A DNA stretch of 19,127 bases from an uncultured Eubacterium sp. (GTDB lineage Bacteria; Bacillota_A; Clostridia; Lachnospirales; Lachnospiraceae): contig CAOKJJ010000089.1 of the NCBI GenBank assembly GCA_948468465.1, forward strand, positions 1 to 19,127. The letters run 5' to 3'. The notes beneath the pieces were generated by a model. The model searched no databases. It was given only the letters and a program-made list of their open reading frames with translations, and was not told where the DNA came from. A program made the position numbers and the translations under genes. Of the stretch, positions 1 through 8,369 are shown one piece after another (position 1 is the stretch's first letter; each line of letters starts with the position of its first letter).

Positions 1-114
1 CGCGACCGGACGGGGCCACAGCGTCCATGCAGAATGCTTAGGAATTCTTAACATTCTGGAGTAGGAGCCGAAATCCAGGCCCCGCCCCTCATCCAGCGTC
101 CGCATAGTCACCAA
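1..114 (+). repeat. Intergenic palindromic repeat, copy A (left flank of glycosidase module)
   Basis: This stretch matches the reverse complement of 8434-8546 over nearly its whole length. Bases 1-24 (CGCGACCGGACGGGGCCACA onward) and 56-70 are essentially identical to the other copy, and the GC-rich tail 77-104 is more diverged there. The tail 77-104 is also a perfect 28-bp direct match to 8899-8926. The core at 30-58 is an imperfect palindrome, with CAGAATGC on the left and CATTCTG on the right around a GGAATTC centre. The window starts inside or at the edge of the repeat, so its left boundary is unknown. No reading frame is apparent. Confidence 0.85.
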
Positions 115-167
115 AAAAACGCAACAAATTGTCAAAAGTGTTTCTTTTTGGATTCATACAGTCCAGG

Positions 168-2003
168 TTATTTATTTTGGTTTTCACGTTGAATCTGTAA
201 TTTTAAATCTGCAATTATTTTTTCTGTGCGCAGCTTTACTCCTTCCGTAGACAGATGATTATCCGTTCCATACAGATATACTCCTGAGTACAAGGAATCT
301 TCCAGTTCTGAAATAACAGGAACAATTAAGTTTTGTTTTAAATATGTGTGAAGCCTGGCCCGTTCCTCCTTTGTGCTGTCTTCTGACAGTGCGTATCTGT
401 TTCTTGGCGCATAAGTAACATAGACATGCACTCCATGATCCTGAAATCTCTGAAATACCCGATTGATTGGTTCGATATATTGTTCCTTTGGAAACGCGCG
501 TACCGTGTAATGCACCGCAAGGCCATAAATTGGCTGCTCTGTTTCTGCGTTCGGACGGTATAAAATATAGTCTCCGTATGGATTATAGCTTGGCCCTTCG
601 ATCGGATTTCCTTCTTCGTCATAGTCGGAAGCAGATATATGATAGCTTTTCTTCTCCATATCCTGCCGCAAGGCGTTATATGCCGTATATGCTGTAAACA
701 CTTGTGAAAATTCCCTGATATCCAGCTGTGCAAATGTATCGTAATTGGATTCCATCATCGCAAATACGGCATAGTCCAGTTCTGTCTGACTGCAGAACTG
801 ACGATTCGCCGCGTCAAATTCCGGCGCATCCAGCAAAATATCTCCTTCCTTCATCAAATCTAAAATTAATAAAAGCTGCGGCAGTGCCGGAGAGTATGCG
901 AAGACTCCCATATTCACAACTTCGTATGATGCAAATGCTTCATCCAGCCTGGCGCTGTCATATCCAAATCTTGTAGAAGAACCGGAAAAAAGCACGATTT
1001 TCTTTTTTGTGCTTAACATGCGCAGACGGTCATATTTATCCTGAAACGTGTCAAAATAGCTGCCGCTGTAGACGGGCTGCTGGATGGCGTTGATCTGTAC
1101 GGTGCTTAACCGCGGACATCCTTCGAATGCATAATCGCTGACTTTCATTAAGTCGTCATAAAAATATATTTTTTCTAAAAAAGCGGCTCCGCGAAACGCC
1201 CATTTTTCGATTTCATAAATGCCGGGCGGAAGGACGGCTATGCGGCAGTTCGCGCCTTCCAATGCATGTTCTGCAATCCGACGCACTGGATATCCTCCCA
1301 AAGATGCCGGGATGCATACGGTCTGTGACGTGCCCTTATAATCTGTAATCACGCAAAATCCGCGTTCTTCCCGATAGGAAAAGCATTTAGGGTCTGTCCA
1401 TGGCTCCCACTGCGCGTACAGGGCCATGCCTTCCTGGAAATCGACACGGCTCCCCAGGCCAACCGACGCGCCGCTTCCATCTGGTTTTGTATTCCATCCG
1501 GTCTGCACGTAGCCTTCCCGTTCAAACAAATCTGTTCCGACAGCCGTATTGGGCCTTGCATGGGTAGAAGCAGCCGGCACTTCTGCTTCCTTTGCTGGTT
1601 GTCTGCCATCTGTGCGGACTCCTCCGTTGGCATAATATCTGATCTTTTTGCCGCTTTTTTTCACAAAAGCCTGAAAGCTTTCTGAATATTGTATATTTTT
1701 TACAGTGATTTCTATTTTTTTGCCTGATTTGTCATATGAGAGCACATACGATGACAGCTGGCTGTCTTTTGCATCACGATTCCATTCATAACCATCTTCC
1801 AGCTGCAGCTTAAAGGTAGCGTTACTGCCTCTTCGCACAGTTTGTGCGGGATTTTCCACACAAAATCCTTCCCCCTGCTCCAGGACGATATGACAAAAAT
1901 CTGTATTTTCATCTGTATTATCTGTTTTCCTGCCGCATCCTGCTGCTGTCAGGCAAAGCAGGGAAATGAACAACAGCACTCTCTGATAACGCGTCATTTC
2001 CAT
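168..2003 (-). CDS. Surface lipoprotein with InlB-type repeat, BspA-like leucine-rich segment and SGNH-hydrolase-like C-terminus
   Basis: A 611-residue predicted lipoprotein. A short hydrophobic signal ends in the lipobox LTAAGC, giving lipidation at Cys23 and anchoring outside the membrane. Residues about 115-198 resemble a Listeria-Bacteroides (InlB B / Flg_new) repeat, with RYYANGG at the start and a GYVQTGWNTKPDGSG...LYAQW ending. Residues about 205-310 look like a BspA-type leucine-rich unit (CIPASLGGYPVRRIAEHAL, then VSDYAFEGCPRL). The C-terminal half resembles an SGNH/GDSL fold: LFSGSSTRFG could carry the nucleophilic serine in place of GDS, and GTDNHLSTEG fits the DxxH block. The substrate is unknown; ester removal from a polysaccharide is one possibility. 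The gene is probably transcribed alone, since a terminator-like hairpin (2105-2140) and a TATAAT box (2055-2060) precede it. A purine-rich AAAGGACGG lies 8-11 nt before the chosen ATG. Confidence 0.8.
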   Translation of the reverse strand: MEMTRYQRVLLFISLLCLTAAGCGRKTDNTDENTDFCHIVLEQGEGFCVENPAQTVRRGSNATFKLQLEDGYEWNRDAKDSQLSSYVLSYDKSGKKIEITVKNIQYSESFQAFVKKSGKKIRYYANGGVRTDGRQPAKEAEVPAASTHARPNTAVGTDLFEREGYVQTGWNTKPDGSGASVGLGSRVDFQEGMALYAQWEPWTDPKCFSYREERGFCVITDYKGTSQTVCIPASLGGYPVRRIAEHALEGANCRIAVLPPGIYEIEKWAFRGAAFLEKIYFYDDLMKVSDYAFEGCPRLSTVQINAIQQPVYSGSYFDTFQDKYDRLRMLSTKKKIVLFSGSSTRFGYDSARLDEAFASYEVVNMGVFAYSPALPQLLLILDLMKEGDILLDAPEFDAANRQFCSQTELDYAVFAMMESNYDTFAQLDIREFSQVFTAYTAYNALRQDMEKKSYHISASDYDEEGNPIEGPSYNPYGDYILYRPNAETEQPIYGLAVHYTVRAFPKEQYIEPINRVFQRFQDHGVHVYVTYAPRNRYALSEDSTKEERARLHTYLKQNLIVPVISELEDSLYSGVYLYGTDNHLSTEGVKLRTEKIIADLKLQIQRENQNK

Positions 2004-2054
2004 TGTCCGAGCCGTCCTTTATCTTATCCTTATTTTTTTATCCTTATTTTTATC

Positions 2055-2060
2055 ATTATA
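2055..2060 (-). promoter_or_regulatory. Putative -10 box of the lipoprotein gene
   Basis: The minus strand reads TATAAT about 52 nt before the lipoprotein start. I find no good -35 hexamer at 16-18 nt spacing, so this may be a weak or activator-dependent promoter. The leader that follows is A/G-rich with a near-repeated AATAAGGATAA. Confidence 0.4.
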
Positions 2061-2104
2061 CTTGCAAAAACCGTTCAGGCCGCGGTTTCGCGATGATATG
2101 CAAA

Positions 2105-2140
2105 ATGCAGCAAGCAGGATTACCCTCCCGCCTGCTGCAT
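2105..2140 (-). terminator. Hairpin terminator-like structure after the GH3/membrane protein pair
   Basis: On the minus strand, ATGCAGCAGGCGGG pairs with CCTGCTTGCTGCAT around an 8-nt loop and is followed by TTTGC. It begins 8 nt after the stop codon of the small membrane protein. The T-tract is short, so termination may be incomplete. On the plus strand no T-tract follows. Confidence 0.6.
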
Positions 2141-2147
2141 AACGCAC

Positions 2148-2579
2148 TTATTCCTTTACTACCCGAAAGAAACTGGACACGATCACACAAAGCATTGCTG
2201 CAACGCAGACTGCCATTGCTACAATTGCATTTTGTAAATCCGCCATATTTTCCGCATTATTTTCAAACGTCATAATAGACGCTGCTCCCGCGATTCTGCT
2301 GCCGATAAACTGAATGGCTGCTACCGCGCTGCATATCCCTGCTACGACCGGGAGAATATCCCAATACGGTTTTGCACCTGCTTTTAAAGATAACAGCAAA
2401 AACAATGCTTCTGCCACGATCACTACCGCAAGATTTATCACAACTGTTTGGTTTACTCCCATGTTCATAAAATAGTTTGTCTTGCAGTTTTGCATATACA
2501 GGACAAGCCCCGCTGCAGAAACGATGATTGTAAGGATGGTAAAGACTGCCCCAAGACCGGCCTTTTTCTTTTCATTCAT
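2148..2579 (-). CDS. Small four-helix membrane protein, unknown function
   Basis: About 143 residues with four clear hydrophobic segments: FTILTIIVSAAGLVLY, VVINLAVVIVAEALFLLLSL, VVAGICSAVAAIQFIG, and IVAMAVCVAAMLCVIVSSFF. I recognise no catalytic or transport signature. The gene is coupled to the GH3 gene upstream. The favoured ATG (2579) follows the GH3 stop codon by one base, with GAGAGG 8 nt upstream. An alternative GTG start at 2588 would add three residues and overlap the GH3 gene by 8 nt, with AAAGGA 7 nt before it. The tight coupling suggests that the product may act as a membrane partner or stabiliser of the membrane-anchored GH3 enzyme; this is inference from position only. A hairpin follows the gene. 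Confidence 0.75.
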   Translation of the reverse strand: MNEKKKAGLGAVFTILTIIVSAAGLVLYMQNCKTNYFMNMGVNQTVVINLAVVIVAEALFLLLSLKAGAKPYWDILPVVAGICSAVAAIQFIGSRIAGAASIMTFENNAENMADLQNAIVAMAVCVAAMLCVIVSSFFRVVKE

Positions 2580-2580
2580 C

Positions 2581-5500
2581 TCATTCACCTCTCATTCCTT
2601 TTTCTCCGCTTTTCTTTAAGCCAAGTACATACATCGCGATACAGAGTACCGTCAATATTCCAAATCCGATTTTCAAGCCGAACAGTAGATTGTCATACCA
2701 TGTCCTGACTGTTTCGATATGTGTCGAGGATGACATGCCGTCCATCGCATTGGAATTGGCCAGCGCGTAATTTTGGTGCAGCATTGCCTGCTTTAATGCA
2801 CGCAGCAGCTGTTCATCCTTGCTTACATTTTCCACGGTCCAGTACGGCCATTTCTCCGCAACCGCGGCCATGGAATTGTCGCCTGTGTTGCAGGTCATCG
2901 TTACGCCGTTTTGCACTGCTTCCTTTAATACGGTATAGGTCGGATCCTGGATAAAGTCTTCTGACATTAAGCCGACAAATCCCCATTCCCCTTTCAGAAT
3001 GTTTTTCAAAAGTCCGGTATGCGCGTTGCTCTGTGTACAGCCGATCCGATTATAGGTCGTCATCACGCCAAGCGCTCCTGCCTCTTCGATGCAGTCCTGC
3101 GTACCGCGCAGTTCATTTTCCCGCATTGCCTGCTCTGACATAAATTCAGCAATTCCGGTACGGTTGATCTCAGTGTCATTGCATGCTAAATGTTTCGGTG
3201 CAATAATCGTTCCATAAGACTGGCCGGCAGCGATAAACGCAGAACCCTGCCCGGCTGTCAGCACCGCATCCTCTGAATAGTATTCATGATTGCGTGCGTT
3301 ATATGGTACGCGGTGCAGGTTCGTGCCTGCTCCCCAGAATATGGTCGTATTCGCCCACAAAGAATAATTGCCGATGACTTTGCCCCACTCCTGCGCAAGC
3401 TGTTTGCTGAATGTCTGGCCCAGTACCGTTTCGTTGGCCATGACGCCCATTTTATAATCGCGGTTTTTATCATCTTCCGCTATCACACATGGATCGCCTG
3501 CAGAGCTGTCCGCATTGGCATATTGTCCTAACGGGTAGGAATTAAATCCATTTGGCCCATCATTTTGAATTGCTTCTGGAGACGAGAGCGATTCGATAAT
3601 CTTTGTGCTCGTTCCGCCAAACGCTGTACGGATCATGCATTCCTCTAACGTAATCTGGTCCATCAAAAGTCCCCAGCGTTCATCTTCCAGATCCGTAACC
3701 CCTTTTAAATCCGCAAGCGTCAAACCGTTATCCGCTCCAAAGGTGACCGAAGACGGATCTCCATTTGCCGTAATTTCGTAAATGTCATTATCCAGTACTG
3801 CCAGCATATCCTCCGTAGCAGTCAAGTCTGTATAAGCAGACGGCCATGTGCTCTCCCAGTCATTTCTGGACAGATAAGTCATTGCATCCGCGATCCAGTA
3901 ATTCAAGTCAGCGTCTGCCAGCTGGTTTTCCACCGGCGTTCCATTCAAAGATTTTGCAAAGGTTTTGGAATCAAACTGTGCAAGCTCCCACTCTTTTACA
4001 TTTTCCTTATTGCCTTCTGTCTGCTGTCCCTGTGCAGCCAGTACATGATCTACCGCTTCATGCGCTCCGTTTCCAACTGTAAAATAATAGACACCATCAT
4101 CTAAAATCCAGTTGCCGCTCGTACCCGCTTCGTTGCTGCTGGAAGAATCCCAGCTTGCCATGTCCTGTGCATCCGCGGTGATGGTAACCGTCGCGGAAGC
4201 TCCCGGTTCTATCAGATCCGTTTTTTCATAATCCAGCAATTGAATTGCAGACTTTTCTACCAGGTGCTGCTTGTCATACTCCGTATACGGCAGCGATACA
4301 TACAGCTGTACGACATCTTTTCCTGCCACGTCTCCGGTATTTTTTACTTCAACCTCGGCCGTAACTGTTTTTGCCGAGAGGTCTACGTTCACATTTTTCA
4401 GCTGCTGCTCAAAAGTAGTATATGACAATCCATAGCCAAATGGATAAGACACCTCATTGTCATAATTCCACGCTTCCCCGGTTGAACTGCCGGCTGTGCA
4501 GTCTGCATTGCCCTGGCCAAGCACCGTATCCGCATACCGTGTTTCATAATATTTATATCCGGTGTAAATGCCCTCGGCTTCCACCTCAAACGAATTGATA
4601 TTCTGCGCAGGATCGGCATTCGTCCATGCAAAATTTCCAAAATTCTGCGCTGCAGGTGAATTTGCGTTTGTTACTGCATATGTATCAGACAGGTAACCGG
4701 ACGGATTTGCATCCCCGGACAAGATATCCGCAACACCATAAAATCCATAACCGCCAGGAAGTCCGATCTGTAAAATCGCATCTATACCTTCGTCTTTTTT
4801 AATCTCGTCTATTTCCATCGCATTCGCATTGTTTAACAATACGATGACCTTGCCGCCATTTGCCTGTTTCGCTTCGACCGCTGCCTGAATCAAATCTCTC
4901 TCATCATCCGAAAGGCCCAGTGCATCAGACTGATGCAGCGACTGCGACGGATCCACTCCGTCCGCGCCAGGCAGATATGTCCCGTTCTCCGTTGAGGAAC
5001 GCGCTATCGTAACCAGCATCACATTGTAATCCGCAAGGCTGTCTTTCCATGACGCATCCACTCCGTCCATTGCCTGCTGCGACGGTTCTTTGCTGGAAAA
5101 CACATCGGATGTGCCTGGCGCCGTGATATGATAATACTCGACTGTTGTTCCCCACATATCGACTTCTGTCTTAAAGCTGGCTTCCAGGTTTTTATACAGG
5201 CTGCCAAGTGTTTCATTCATTGCAAACCCTTTGGCTGTAAGCGCCTGTACAAAGTCTACCGTATCCGCATCCGTATTGGACGAAGCGTCCACCCCTCCGT
5301 TTGCCGTAAGCGAGCTTCCCATATCACCGCCCTGAACCGGATAATAGCTGGAAAATCCAAGTAAAGATATTTTCTGTGTCTCTTCTTCTGACAGCGGGAG
5401 CGCCTTATTTTCATTTTTCAACAACACAGACCCTTCCTCGCTGACACGTTCCCCCAAATCCTCTATCGCGTCTAACAGTTCTGTCGTACTCGAATAATCT

Positions 5501-5688
5501 GACTCATACGTATATAAATTTTTATCATCAGATTCTTCTGTCACCATCCGGGTACTTTTCGTCCCAAGAAATTTGTCAATATCGGTACGGTAGCTGTCCA
5601 CTAACGGCCCTGCTGCGATCGAAACTGCCAGCAGGGAAGCCATGCAGGTCGTCAGTCCGCGCCAGAGATTGCTTCTTTTGCTGCTCAT
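2581..5688 (-). CDS. Membrane-anchored glycoside hydrolase family 3 enzyme with reversed domain order (beta-glucosidase-like)
   Basis: A 1035-residue GH3 protein in which the usual C-terminal domain comes first. The alpha/beta sandwich starts near residue 83 (EEGSVLLKNENKALPL) and runs to YPFGYGLSYTTF (415-427). A fibronectin-III-like domain follows (VVQLYVSLPYTEYDKQHLVEK, about 459-479), and the TIM-barrel domain lies at about 640-960. Barrel motifs include NDGPNG, KHLACND (Lys832-His833) and GFVGLMSEDF. Asp911 in the last motif aligns with the GH3 nucleophile of the common SDW motif, here EDF. Hydrophobic helices at residues 14-30 and about 998-1022, the latter followed by basic KKSGEKG, predict both ends anchored in the membrane with the enzyme outside. 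The start has a strong AGGAGGG. GH3 enzymes remove terminal beta-linked sugars; specificity cannot be read here. The gene is coupled to the small membrane protein downstream. Confidence 0.87.
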   Translation of the reverse strand: MSSKRSNLWRGLTTCMASLLAVSIAAGPLVDSYRTDIDKFLGTKSTRMVTEESDDKNLYTYESDYSSTTELLDAIEDLGERVSEEGSVLLKNENKALPLSEEETQKISLLGFSSYYPVQGGDMGSSLTANGGVDASSNTDADTVDFVQALTAKGFAMNETLGSLYKNLEASFKTEVDMWGTTVEYYHITAPGTSDVFSSKEPSQQAMDGVDASWKDSLADYNVMLVTIARSSTENGTYLPGADGVDPSQSLHQSDALGLSDDERDLIQAAVEAKQANGGKVIVLLNNANAMEIDEIKKDEGIDAILQIGLPGGYGFYGVADILSGDANPSGYLSDTYAVTNANSPAAQNFGNFAWTNADPAQNINSFEVEAEGIYTGYKYYETRYADTVLGQGNADCTAGSSTGEAWNYDNEVSYPFGYGLSYTTFEQQLKNVNVDLSAKTVTAEVEVKNTGDVAGKDVVQLYVSLPYTEYDKQHLVEKSAIQLLDYEKTDLIEPGASATVTITADAQDMASWDSSSSNEAGTSGNWILDDGVYYFTVGNGAHEAVDHVLAAQGQQTEGNKENVKEWELAQFDSKTFAKSLNGTPVENQLADADLNYWIADAMTYLSRNDWESTWPSAYTDLTATEDMLAVLDNDIYEITANGDPSSVTFGADNGLTLADLKGVTDLEDERWGLLMDQITLEECMIRTAFGGTSTKIIESLSSPEAIQNDGPNGFNSYPLGQYANADSSAGDPCVIAEDDKNRDYKMGVMANETVLGQTFSKQLAQEWGKVIGNYSLWANTTIFWGAGTNLHRVPYNARNHEYYSEDAVLTAGQGSAFIAAGQSYGTIIAPKHLACNDTEINRTGIAEFMSEQAMRENELRGTQDCIEEAGALGVMTTYNRIGCTQSNAHTGLLKNILKGEWGFVGLMSEDFIQDPTYTVLKEAVQNGVTMTCNTGDNSMAAVAEKWPYWTVENVSKDEQLLRALKQAMLHQNYALANSNAMDGMSSSTHIETVRTWYDNLLFGLKIGFGILTVLCIAMYVLGLKKSGEKGMRGE

Positions 5689-5700
5689 ATTTTCCCTCCT

Positions 5701-5717
5701 TTAAGCATATTGCTTAA
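5701..5717. promoter_or_regulatory. Palindrome immediately upstream of the GH3 ribosome binding site
   Basis: TTAAGC and GCTTAA arms of 6 bp surround a 5-bp AT spacer, just before the AGGAGGG of the GH3 gene. It could be a small operator or an mRNA hairpin affecting translation. A short AT-rich palindrome can also occur by chance. Confidence 0.3.
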
Positions 5718-5750
5718 TTTTTTAATGCAACCGCGTTGTTTTGTAATGAT

Positions 5751-5759
5751 AATATATCA
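5751..5759 (-). promoter_or_regulatory. Putative extended -10 promoter of the GH3 gene
   Basis: The minus strand reads TGATATATT, which fits an extended -10 element (TGn plus TATATT), about 63 nt before the GH3 start. There is no convincing -35 box, consistent with an extended -10 or activator-dependent promoter. I noticed no strong terminator between the GH2 stop and this site, so read-through from GH2 is also possible. Confidence 0.4.
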
Positions 5760-5796
5760 CTCTTACAGGCCCTGCGAATCTATTATGCGCAGAACG

Positions 5797-5817
5797 TATA
5801 TTTTTTAACGTGAACTG
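5797..5817 (-). promoter_or_regulatory. Shared upstream motif, GH3 copy (possible operator)
   Basis: The minus-strand sequence CAGTTCACG followed by an A/T-rich run resembles the sequence at 8370-8390 upstream of the GH2 gene: GTTCACG is identical and most of the A-rich extension matches. It lies 40 nt upstream of the putative GH3 -10 box, a distance compatible with an activator site. No regulator gene is present in the window. Confidence 0.3.
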
Positions 5818-5874
5818 CACGATTCTTATACAATACTGCCAATTTTACCGCTGCCATTCACGGCATGGAGCCGC

Positions 5875-8319
5875 TCATGGTTCTGTTACTAAAGGGATTT
5901 CCACAGACTTTTTCTTATCCTGATTTGTTACCGTTATTTTAACAGCTCCCGTACCATCCGCCCGCACGACCGCAAGCGCTTCTCCGTAATAAGTCCTTAC
6001 CGTATGATCCGTATAGTTTCCTTTTACATAAGAATTGGCGCTTCCTAAGCCTACCAGCTCTCCATGTTCCACCTCTACCCGCAGCAGATGTTTTTCCATC
6101 GGCTTTAGCTCTCCGTCCTTATCTGTATACCGCAGCCAGACAAATCCAAGTCCTTTTGGCCTGATCCGCTCTTCCTCCGGGCAGATCCGAAGCTGCGTCT
6201 CTTTGCCGGCCGTCTTTAATGTCCGGCGCCCAAGCTCCATGCCTGCGTGGTCATAAGATACTGCTGTAATCTCGCCGTCTTCATAAATAACAGGAAAGAT
6301 GACACGGCATTTATTTTTCTTCATCTGCTTTACGCCAACGCTTTTTCCATTAATCAAAAGTTCTACGCTTGCCGCCCTCGCATAGACTTCCACCTTTGCC
6401 GGCTGACCGCCGCAGCCTCTGTAAGACCAGCTTTCGATGGCTTTTGTAAGCGCCCATCCGGTAAGCTGCAGCTTTTCTTTTTGATAAACCGGCCAAACCG
6501 CGATCAACGGGCCGATGCTTTGTTCAAACGCAACTTTTGTAAATGCCGCCTCTGCCCTTGGCCTTCCTAACAGATCAATCCGGCCATTGTTTCCAGTCAT
6601 CCGACAGGCCGGGTTTTCTTCCTTATAATCCTGATACTCCGCCGCCCCGTCCCCGGTTTCACCGATATAATCCATACCCGTCCATACAAAATCGCCGATG
6701 ATGCGCTTGTGTTTCTTTGCAATTTCCCAAAACAGATAAGCATCCTTACAAAATGTTTCGCTGCCCAAAATCAGGCGTTTCGGATATTTTTTCAAATCAT
6801 GCTTATAACGGAAAATGCCGTAATTGTATCCGGCAATATCCATATTCGCAAAAGCATCGCGCGTTTTTACATCACATGGATAAAGCGTTGCGCCGCACTT
6901 CATAAAATAATCGCCCAGCATGCATGCAAGCGTATTGTAAAACGCGCTGCCTACCGGCTTCTTGCGCTCCGCGGCTCCCGTTTCTTTCTCTTTTTTTGCC
7001 GCCTGCGCTGCTTTCGCCGCTGCTTCGGCATTTTTCTTTGCTTTATCATCACTGTAAACACCAAGTCCTACAGAGCTTAGAAAATTAAAGAATATATTGA
7101 TCCCGCATGTCACCGGCCTTGTTCCATCCAGCTTGTGCAGATAATTCGTAAACCGCCTTGTCAGCTCAATGCCCCTTTTTTGCGCCGTCTCAGACACTTC
7201 ATTTCCTGTGGAATACATAATCACGCATGGATGATTGTAATCCTTTTCGACCATATCTTTTAAGTCCTGTTTCCACCATTTCTCCAAATCATTTACATAG
7301 TCGTTTTCCGTTTTATGAATGTACCAGACATCCACATATTCATCCACCATCAGCATGCCCAGGCGGTCACAGGCATCCAGCAGCGCCTTCGAGCAGGGAT
7401 TGTGCGCGGAACGAAGTGCGTTGTACCCGTTTTCTTTTAAAATGCGCACCCGGCGCTCTTCCGCTTCCGGATATGCACAGGCTCCGAGTATTCCATTATC
7501 ATGATGGATGCATGCGCCGCGCAGTATCGTCCTCTTTCCATTGACCGTAAATCCATCCGCTGCGTTCCACTTAAGCATTCGGATTCCAAACGTCTCCTCC
7601 ACCACATCTGTTCCAAATACAACCCGGCAGGTATACAATTTCGGATTTTCACAGCTCCATAGCTGCGCATCCGGAACCGTTATTTTTGTTCCTGCCATGC
7701 ATCTTCCTTTTTTGTGTTCTGCGCTTATTTCTATCTGACTGCTGGCGATAACCTTCCCTTCGTCACAGATCTCGACCTTTGCAGTCCCGCAGCAGGAAGC
7801 GGACAGCGCGATTGCTACCACAGCAGGCTCGCAGCTGAGCGTATGTATTTTCACTCCATTTATTTTGATATACGCATCTTTGCCTGTCCACAAATAAACC
7901 GGCCGGTAAATGCCTGCTCCAGAATACCAGCGGCTGTTTGGCTGATCAGAATTCTGCGCTGTGACCCGGATTTCATTTTCTTCGCCAAATCTGAGCAAAT
8001 GTTTCGCATCCACATAAAAGTTCGTATACCCATATGGCCGCCCGGCTGCCTTTGTCCCATTGATATAGACTTCCGCATTGTGGTACACGCTTTCAAATTC
8101 AATATAAACATCCGAACCTTCCTCTTCTTTTGGCATGACAAATGTTTTGCGGTATTCGTAATCTCCGCCAATATACCATCCGGTATTGCCTTCGCCTTTG
8201 CTTTCCTGGCTGCGCGGTTCGCTCAGCATTGCGTCATGCGGCAGTGTTACCGGATATGCTTTTTCCTCCCTCGTGGTGCATCTGCATGTCCATCCTTCAT
8301 TAAAATCAATTCTTTTCAT
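5875..8319 (-). CDS. Glycoside hydrolase family 2 protein (beta-galactosidase/beta-glucuronidase-like)
   Basis: An 814-residue GH2 enzyme. The N-terminal sugar-binding beta-sandwich is at about 1-145 (LPHDAM, YRKTF, GAGIYRPVYLW), an immunoglobulin-like domain follows at about 150-245, and the TIM barrel begins near 255 (LRGACIHHDNGILGA). The acid/base Glu374 sits in STGNEVSE and the nucleophile Glu521 in LILGSETF. Further beta domains fill the C-terminus. GH2 enzymes are retaining glycosidases acting on beta-galactosides, glucuronides or mannosides; which one is not visible. No signal peptide is present, so the enzyme is probably cytosolic, unlike the GH3 enzyme downstream. Residues about 426-455 form an Ala/Lys-rich insert between the two catalytic glutamates. 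The start is supported by AAGGAG 9 nt upstream. The next gene (GH3) starts 186 bp after the stop. Confidence 0.9.
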   Translation of the reverse strand: MKRIDFNEGWTCRCTTREEKAYPVTLPHDAMLSEPRSQESKGEGNTGWYIGGDYEYRKTFVMPKEEEGSDVYIEFESVYHNAEVYINGTKAAGRPYGYTNFYVDAKHLLRFGEENEIRVTAQNSDQPNSRWYSGAGIYRPVYLWTGKDAYIKINGVKIHTLSCEPAVVAIALSASCCGTAKVEICDEGKVIASSQIEISAEHKKGRCMAGTKITVPDAQLWSCENPKLYTCRVVFGTDVVEETFGIRMLKWNAADGFTVNGKRTILRGACIHHDNGILGACAYPEAEERRVRILKENGYNALRSAHNPCSKALLDACDRLGMLMVDEYVDVWYIHKTENDYVNDLEKWWKQDLKDMVEKDYNHPCVIMYSTGNEVSETAQKRGIELTRRFTNYLHKLDGTRPVTCGINIFFNFLSSVGLGVYSDDKAKKNAEAAAKAAQAAKKEKETGAAERKKPVGSAFYNTLACMLGDYFMKCGATLYPCDVKTRDAFANMDIAGYNYGIFRYKHDLKKYPKRLILGSETFCKDAYLFWEIAKKHKRIIGDFVWTGMDYIGETGDGAAEYQDYKEENPACRMTGNNGRIDLLGRPRAEAAFTKVAFEQSIGPLIAVWPVYQKEKLQLTGWALTKAIESWSYRGCGGQPAKVEVYARAASVELLINGKSVGVKQMKKNKCRVIFPVIYEDGEITAVSYDHAGMELGRRTLKTAGKETQLRICPEEERIRPKGLGFVWLRYTDKDGELKPMEKHLLRVEVEHGELVGLGSANSYVKGNYTDHTVRTYYGEALAVVRADGTGAVKITVTNQDKKKSVEIPLVTEP

Positions 8320-8345
8320 GGTATCCAGCTCCTTGCTTTTTTACC

Positions 8346-8351
8346 AGTATA
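8346..8351 (-). promoter_or_regulatory. Putative -10 box of the GH2 gene
   Basis: The minus strand reads TATACT 26 nt before the GH2 start codon. No good -35 hexamer is present at 16-18 nt. The shared GTTCACG motif begins 18 nt upstream and may take the place of a -35 contact through an activator. Confidence 0.35.
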
Positions 8352-8369
8352 GCCTATTTTTGCGGGGAT

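Noticed and set aside
7714..8352. Plus-strand 212-codon open frame
   Set aside because: It lies entirely opposite the well-supported GH2 gene, has no recognisable domain, and its composition follows the reverse complement of GH2 codons.
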